This document shows, in pieces, positions 30,924 to 33,213 of a stretch of 33,213 nt of DNA. The DNA is taken from positions 1 through 33,213 of the forward strand of contig JBBSBK010000030.1 in the NCBI GenBank assembly GCA_038251315.1, given 5' to 3'. The notes beneath the pieces are model-generated. The model searched no databases and had not been told where the DNA came from. It worked only from the letters and a program-made list of their open reading frames with translations. How positions within the stretch are numbered: position 1 is the first letter of the stretch; each line of letters begins with the position of its first letter. The DNA is from JBBKXP01 sp038251315 (lineage in GTDB: Bacteria; Pseudomonadota; Alphaproteobacteria; Rhodobacterales; Rhodobacteraceae). The position numbers were made by a program, and so were the translations under genes.

Positions 30924-31386
30924 CTTCGGGTTTGCCCTGCGGGCGCAGCTCCTTGACGAAGGAATCGAAATCATCCGCCGCCTGAAAGTTTCTGTAAACG
31001 CTGGCGAACCGCACAAAGGCGACGGTGTCGATCCGCGCCAGACTTTCCATCACGATCTCGCCAATCGTGCTGGACGGAATATCGGTTTCCCCGAGCGATT
31101 CCAGCCGCCGCACGATGCCCGACACCATCTGATCCATCCGTTCAGGCTCGACCGGGCGCTTTTGCAACGAAATCCGCACCGAGCGTTCCAGTTTCGTGCG
31201 GTCGAACTCTTCGCGTCTGCCGTTCGATTTGATGACGACAAGGTCGCGCAACTGCACCCGCTCGTAGGTTGTAAAGCGACCACCGCAGGCGGGGCAGAAT
31301 CGGCGGCGACGGATTGCCACATGATCCTCGGCCGGGCGGCTATCCTTGACCTGGGTATCGACATTTCCGCAAAAGGGGCAACGCAT
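30916..31386 (-). CDS. nrdR: Transcriptional repressor NrdR
   Basis: 156 residues. The zinc ribbon is made by cysteines at 3, 6, 31 and 34 (RCPFCGN ... FCPACGGRF). The ATP-cone domain (about 46-136) has VVIKSNGRREEFDRTKLERS and SVRISLQKRPVEPERMDQMV. The protein senses ATP/dATP and represses ribonucleotide reductase genes. The start ATG has AGGACAGGA upstream. A hairpin (GTGGGG-TCTTTG-CCCCAC, 31408-31425) lies in its leader. No ribonucleotide reductase gene is nearby, which is usual for this operon arrangement. Confidence 0.95.
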   Translation of the reverse strand: MRCPFCGNVDTQVKDSRPAEDHVAIRRRRFCPACGGRFTTYERVQLRDLVVIKSNGRREEFDRTKLERSVRISLQKRPVEPERMDQMVSGIVRRLESLGETDIPSSTIGEIVMESLARIDTVAFVRFASVYRNFQAADDFDSFVKELRPQGKPEGE

Positions 31387-31496
31387 GTCCTGTCCTCATT
31401 GTCTGCCGTGGGGTCTTTGCCCCACTTGTCCACAGCCACTATAGGAAGGAGTGCAGGTTTTGGGTAGGGGGCAATTTCGGCCCCCAGATGCTGCGG

Positions 31497-32015
31497 TCAG
31501 TTGGCAACAGGCACCCAGGTCCGCGTCTCGGAATCCATTGAGAACCCCGCCGCCCGCTTGCCGTCCGACAACGCTTCGGTCCAGGGAAAGTCGACGGTGT
31601 CAGGGTCGCATGTCAGGGTGGCGATCGTCTGGTCGCCCTGCGACACCATCACCTGCCCACCCGCAGTGACGGCCATTTCCGCCCCGTCCGGTGTGGTCTG
31701 ATCGGCGTCACGGTCGATGCTTCCCGACACCGTGTAGGCATAGCCGGCGTTGCGAAACACCACCGTTTCCCAGATCGTCCGCCCGATACCGGGCCATGGC
31801 GTATAGTCGAGGTCCGCATACCGCTCCGCAAGACTGAGGTCCGGCGTGCCCCCCGTCGACCCAAAGCTGTAGCGCACCCCGGTAGCGTCGGCGCAGACGT
31901 CGAGCGCCTTGCGCCCCTGCGACATGGTGCAACTGAGGAACGTGTCCGAACCCGCCGGACAGGCGGCAAATGCCGGAGTGGCGATGAGGCTCGCAACGAT
32001 GACAAGATAGCGCAT
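31497..32015 (-). CDS. Small secreted protein, unknown
   Basis: 172 residues with an N-terminal signal peptide of 18 residues (MRYLVIVASLIATPAFA, cleavage before ACPAG). The mature part has cysteines near 19, 29 and 41 and in LTCDPDTVDF, which could form disulfides. Segments such as VRYSFGSTGGTPDLSLAERY and LDYTPWPGIGRTIWETVVFR are conserved-looking, and I recall similar uncharacterised secreted proteins, but no function. It has a good ribosome site (AAGGAG). It starts 9 bp after the amidohydrolase stop on the same strand, so it may be co-transcribed. Confidence 0.72.
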   Translation of the reverse strand: MRYLVIVASLIATPAFAACPAGSDTFLSCTMSQGRKALDVCADATGVRYSFGSTGGTPDLSLAERYADLDYTPWPGIGRTIWETVVFRNAGYAYTVSGSIDRDADQTTPDGAEMAVTAGGQVMVSQGDQTIATLTCDPDTVDFPWTEALSDGKRAAGFSMDSETRTWVPVAN

Positions 32016-32024
32016 GCGATCTCC

Positions 32025-33213
32025 TTAACCAGAGGCGGGGATGTGCCAATCGCGTCCCCGCGCCGTGTTCACATATTCCGGCCAACTGAAATGGATCGGT
32101 GGGTCATAATCGCACAGCGGCGGAATCATTTCATCCCCCGCCGTGCGTTGTTTGAATTCTGTCATCGCCGCATCCCGTGCCGCGCCATCCTCAAGCAGCC
32201 GCACCGCCGACAGGGCGAGCACCTTGGCCGCCACCTGCACCATCGGGTCGATCGTCGCTGGAATTCCACCCAGCGCGTTCATCGCCCATGCCGGATAAGG
32301 GCCGCCGCTCAGCGCCGGACGAGCGACGTAAAACCGGGCAGTCGGCGTATGCCAGCACATGTCGGTGTAATCGTCAGAAGTGGAATTGACCTGCGACGAC
32401 GGCAGATCGCGGCGCAGGATCGCCTCGGCCTCTTGTGGCGCTATCAGGGCCTCGCAGGCCGGCAGGATCGGATCGGCCATCGGCGCGACCCCGCAGTTTT
32501 CCTGCACCTGCCGCATGATTGCTTTGGCGTTTTCATTCCAGACCGGCGGCCCGACCGCCTGCATCTGGTCCCAGACCAGTCGCGCCATCGCGTGATTGGC
32601 GAAGCCGGGGCGTGACTTGCTGACCCAATGACGCGCGACCCGGCACCCGGTCATCGCCGCCGCCGCATCGGCGTTGCGGTCCAAGGCCGCCGTCACCTGC
32701 TCGGCCATCGCCACGGTCGGCACCCGGATCATGTATTGTATTTCGGCGAGGGTCGCGGGAAGATTGTCTGCCGTCGCCTGTCCGGTTGCAATGATCGCCT
32801 CGGAGATCGACCAGCCGCCCCGATGCGGCAGCATCGCGTCGCGCACAAACCGCGAGGATTGATACATCGCCACCAGCGCATCGTTCGCCCCCGGCGCCCG
32901 CACGTCAGAATGGCTTTGCGGGATTGGCGCCCCATCAGTCGCGCCCCACAAATGTGCGTCGTCACAGATGAACCGGTAGATCATCGCATAAGCGGCACCG
33001 CAGTGGGTATCCCAGCGCACCGTGTTGCAAAGCGGCAGCATGTAGAACGGGTGAAACGACAACATGCCCGCCAGCCCGTCGTAGTATCCCTTGGCGGCAT
33101 GGATCGGCTTTGACCCACGCACCTTTTCCGCCGGCTCGCCGGTGAACCGCAGGCCGCCCCTGATCCCATGTTTCTCCATCGCCGCCTTGGCCGCAAGCAA
33201 CCCGCCAAGGCCC
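32025..33213 (-). CDS. M20 family amidohydrolase, AbgB-like, C-terminal part
   Basis: About 396 residues from the window edge to the stop. The open frame continues beyond the edge (LGGLLAAKAAMEKHGIRGGL), so the N-terminal catalytic part with the HNxLG metal motif is cut off. The visible portion covers GYYDGLAGMLSFHPFYMLPL, the dimerisation-domain part (PATLAEIQYMIRVPTVAMAE), and the late TSDDYTDMCWHTPTARFYVA region typical of AbgB/aminobenzoyl-glutamate hydrolases. The family removes acyl or glutamyl groups from amide substrates. The substrate is unknown, and M20 members are often misannotated as to specificity. Confidence 0.82.
   Translation of the reverse strand, partial: GLGGLLAAKAAMEKHGIRGGLRFTGEPAEKVRGSKPIHAAKGYYDGLAGMLSFHPFYMLPLCNTVRWDTHCGAAYAMIYRFICDDAHLWGATDGAPIPQSHSDVRAPGANDALVAMYQSSRFVRDAMLPHRGGWSISEAIIATGQATADNLPATLAEIQYMIRVPTVAMAEQVTAALDRNADAAAAMTGCRVARHWVSKSRPGFANHAMARLVWDQMQAVGPPVWNENAKAIMRQVQENCGVAPMADPILPACEALIAPQEAEAILRRDLPSSQVNSTSDDYTDMCWHTPTARFYVARPALSGGPYPAWAMNALGGIPATIDPMVQVAAKVLALSAVRLLEDGAARDAAMTEFKQRTAGDEMIPPLCDYDPPIHFSWPEYVNTARGRDWHIPASG

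Noticed and set aside
31387..31496. NrdR boxes or self-regulation in the nrdR leader
   Set aside because: No pair of 16-bp NrdR-box-like sequences is visible. Only a GTGGGG hairpin and a TATAGT motif occur, which are too weak to call.
1..33213. CRISPR array, prophage, transposase or known defence/toxin system
   Set aside because: No spaced direct repeats, integrase, transposase or toxin-antitoxin pair appears. All genes have core or small accessory roles.

Overview
The window looks like a chromosomal segment of a Rhodobacteraceae (Roseobacter-group type) alphaproteobacterium. The evidence is high GC, dense operons with 1-8 nt start/stop overlaps, a mitochondrial-type Suv3 helicase next to an S4 protein, fdxA and carD, an RpoHI-like sigma factor behind rluD, a tRNA-His with the alphaproteobacterial A73/no-G-1 signature, an alphaproteobacterial LexA box (GTTC-N7-GTTC) in front of mmcB, and the nrdR-ribD ... 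ribE-ribB-ribH-nusB order. This is mostly core genome. I see no prophage, insertion sequence, CRISPR array, rRNA or obvious defence island, and no gene-free stretch longer than about 225 bp.

Layout, left third: the 5' end of xseA (minus) diverges from purD (plus). A minus-strand block then runs TPR lipid/periplasm-targeted protein, Suv3-type helicase, S4 RNA-binding protein, fdxA, carD, ending in a clear terminator shared with the end of purD. Next come an SCP2 protein and an alpha/beta hydrolase (plus), an HpcH/HpaI aldolase (minus), oligoendopeptidase F (plus), and a minus operon of a Gfo/Idh/MocA oxidoreductase, a DUF4389 membrane protein and a TraR/DksA-type zinc finger protein.

Middle: rluD and rpoH (minus), with a heat-shock-like promoter and an 18-bp tandem duplication between them. 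rluD is head-to-head with a DUF6476-type membrane protein, their start codons sharing a single CATG. A plus-strand operon follows: tctC-tctB-tctA (tripartite tricarboxylate transporter) plus an AtuA-like (DUF1446) protein and a DUF4387 protein. It looks like uptake coupled to catabolism of an unidentified carboxylate. After tRNA-His come a small DUF6324-like protein and the SOS-type gene mmcB with its LexA box, plus a 51-codon membrane-protein ORF divergent from mmcB.

Right third: riboflavin genes on the minus strand (nrdR, ribD, then after an interruption ribE, an unknown gene, ribB with a degenerate RibA-like half, ribH, nusB) followed by two small membrane proteins (one HdeD-like). The interruption is a plus-strand capsule module, kpsS-OPX lipoprotein-kpsC, which supplies beta-Kdo linker synthesis and outer-membrane export. 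The window ends with a small secreted protein of unknown function and the C-terminal part of an M20/AbgB-like amidohydrolase.

The least explained signals are a 38-39 bp interspersed element present three times in intergenic DNA, the orphan TctCBA-AtuA-DUF4387 operon, and the overlapping divergent start codons of rluD and the DUF6476 gene.
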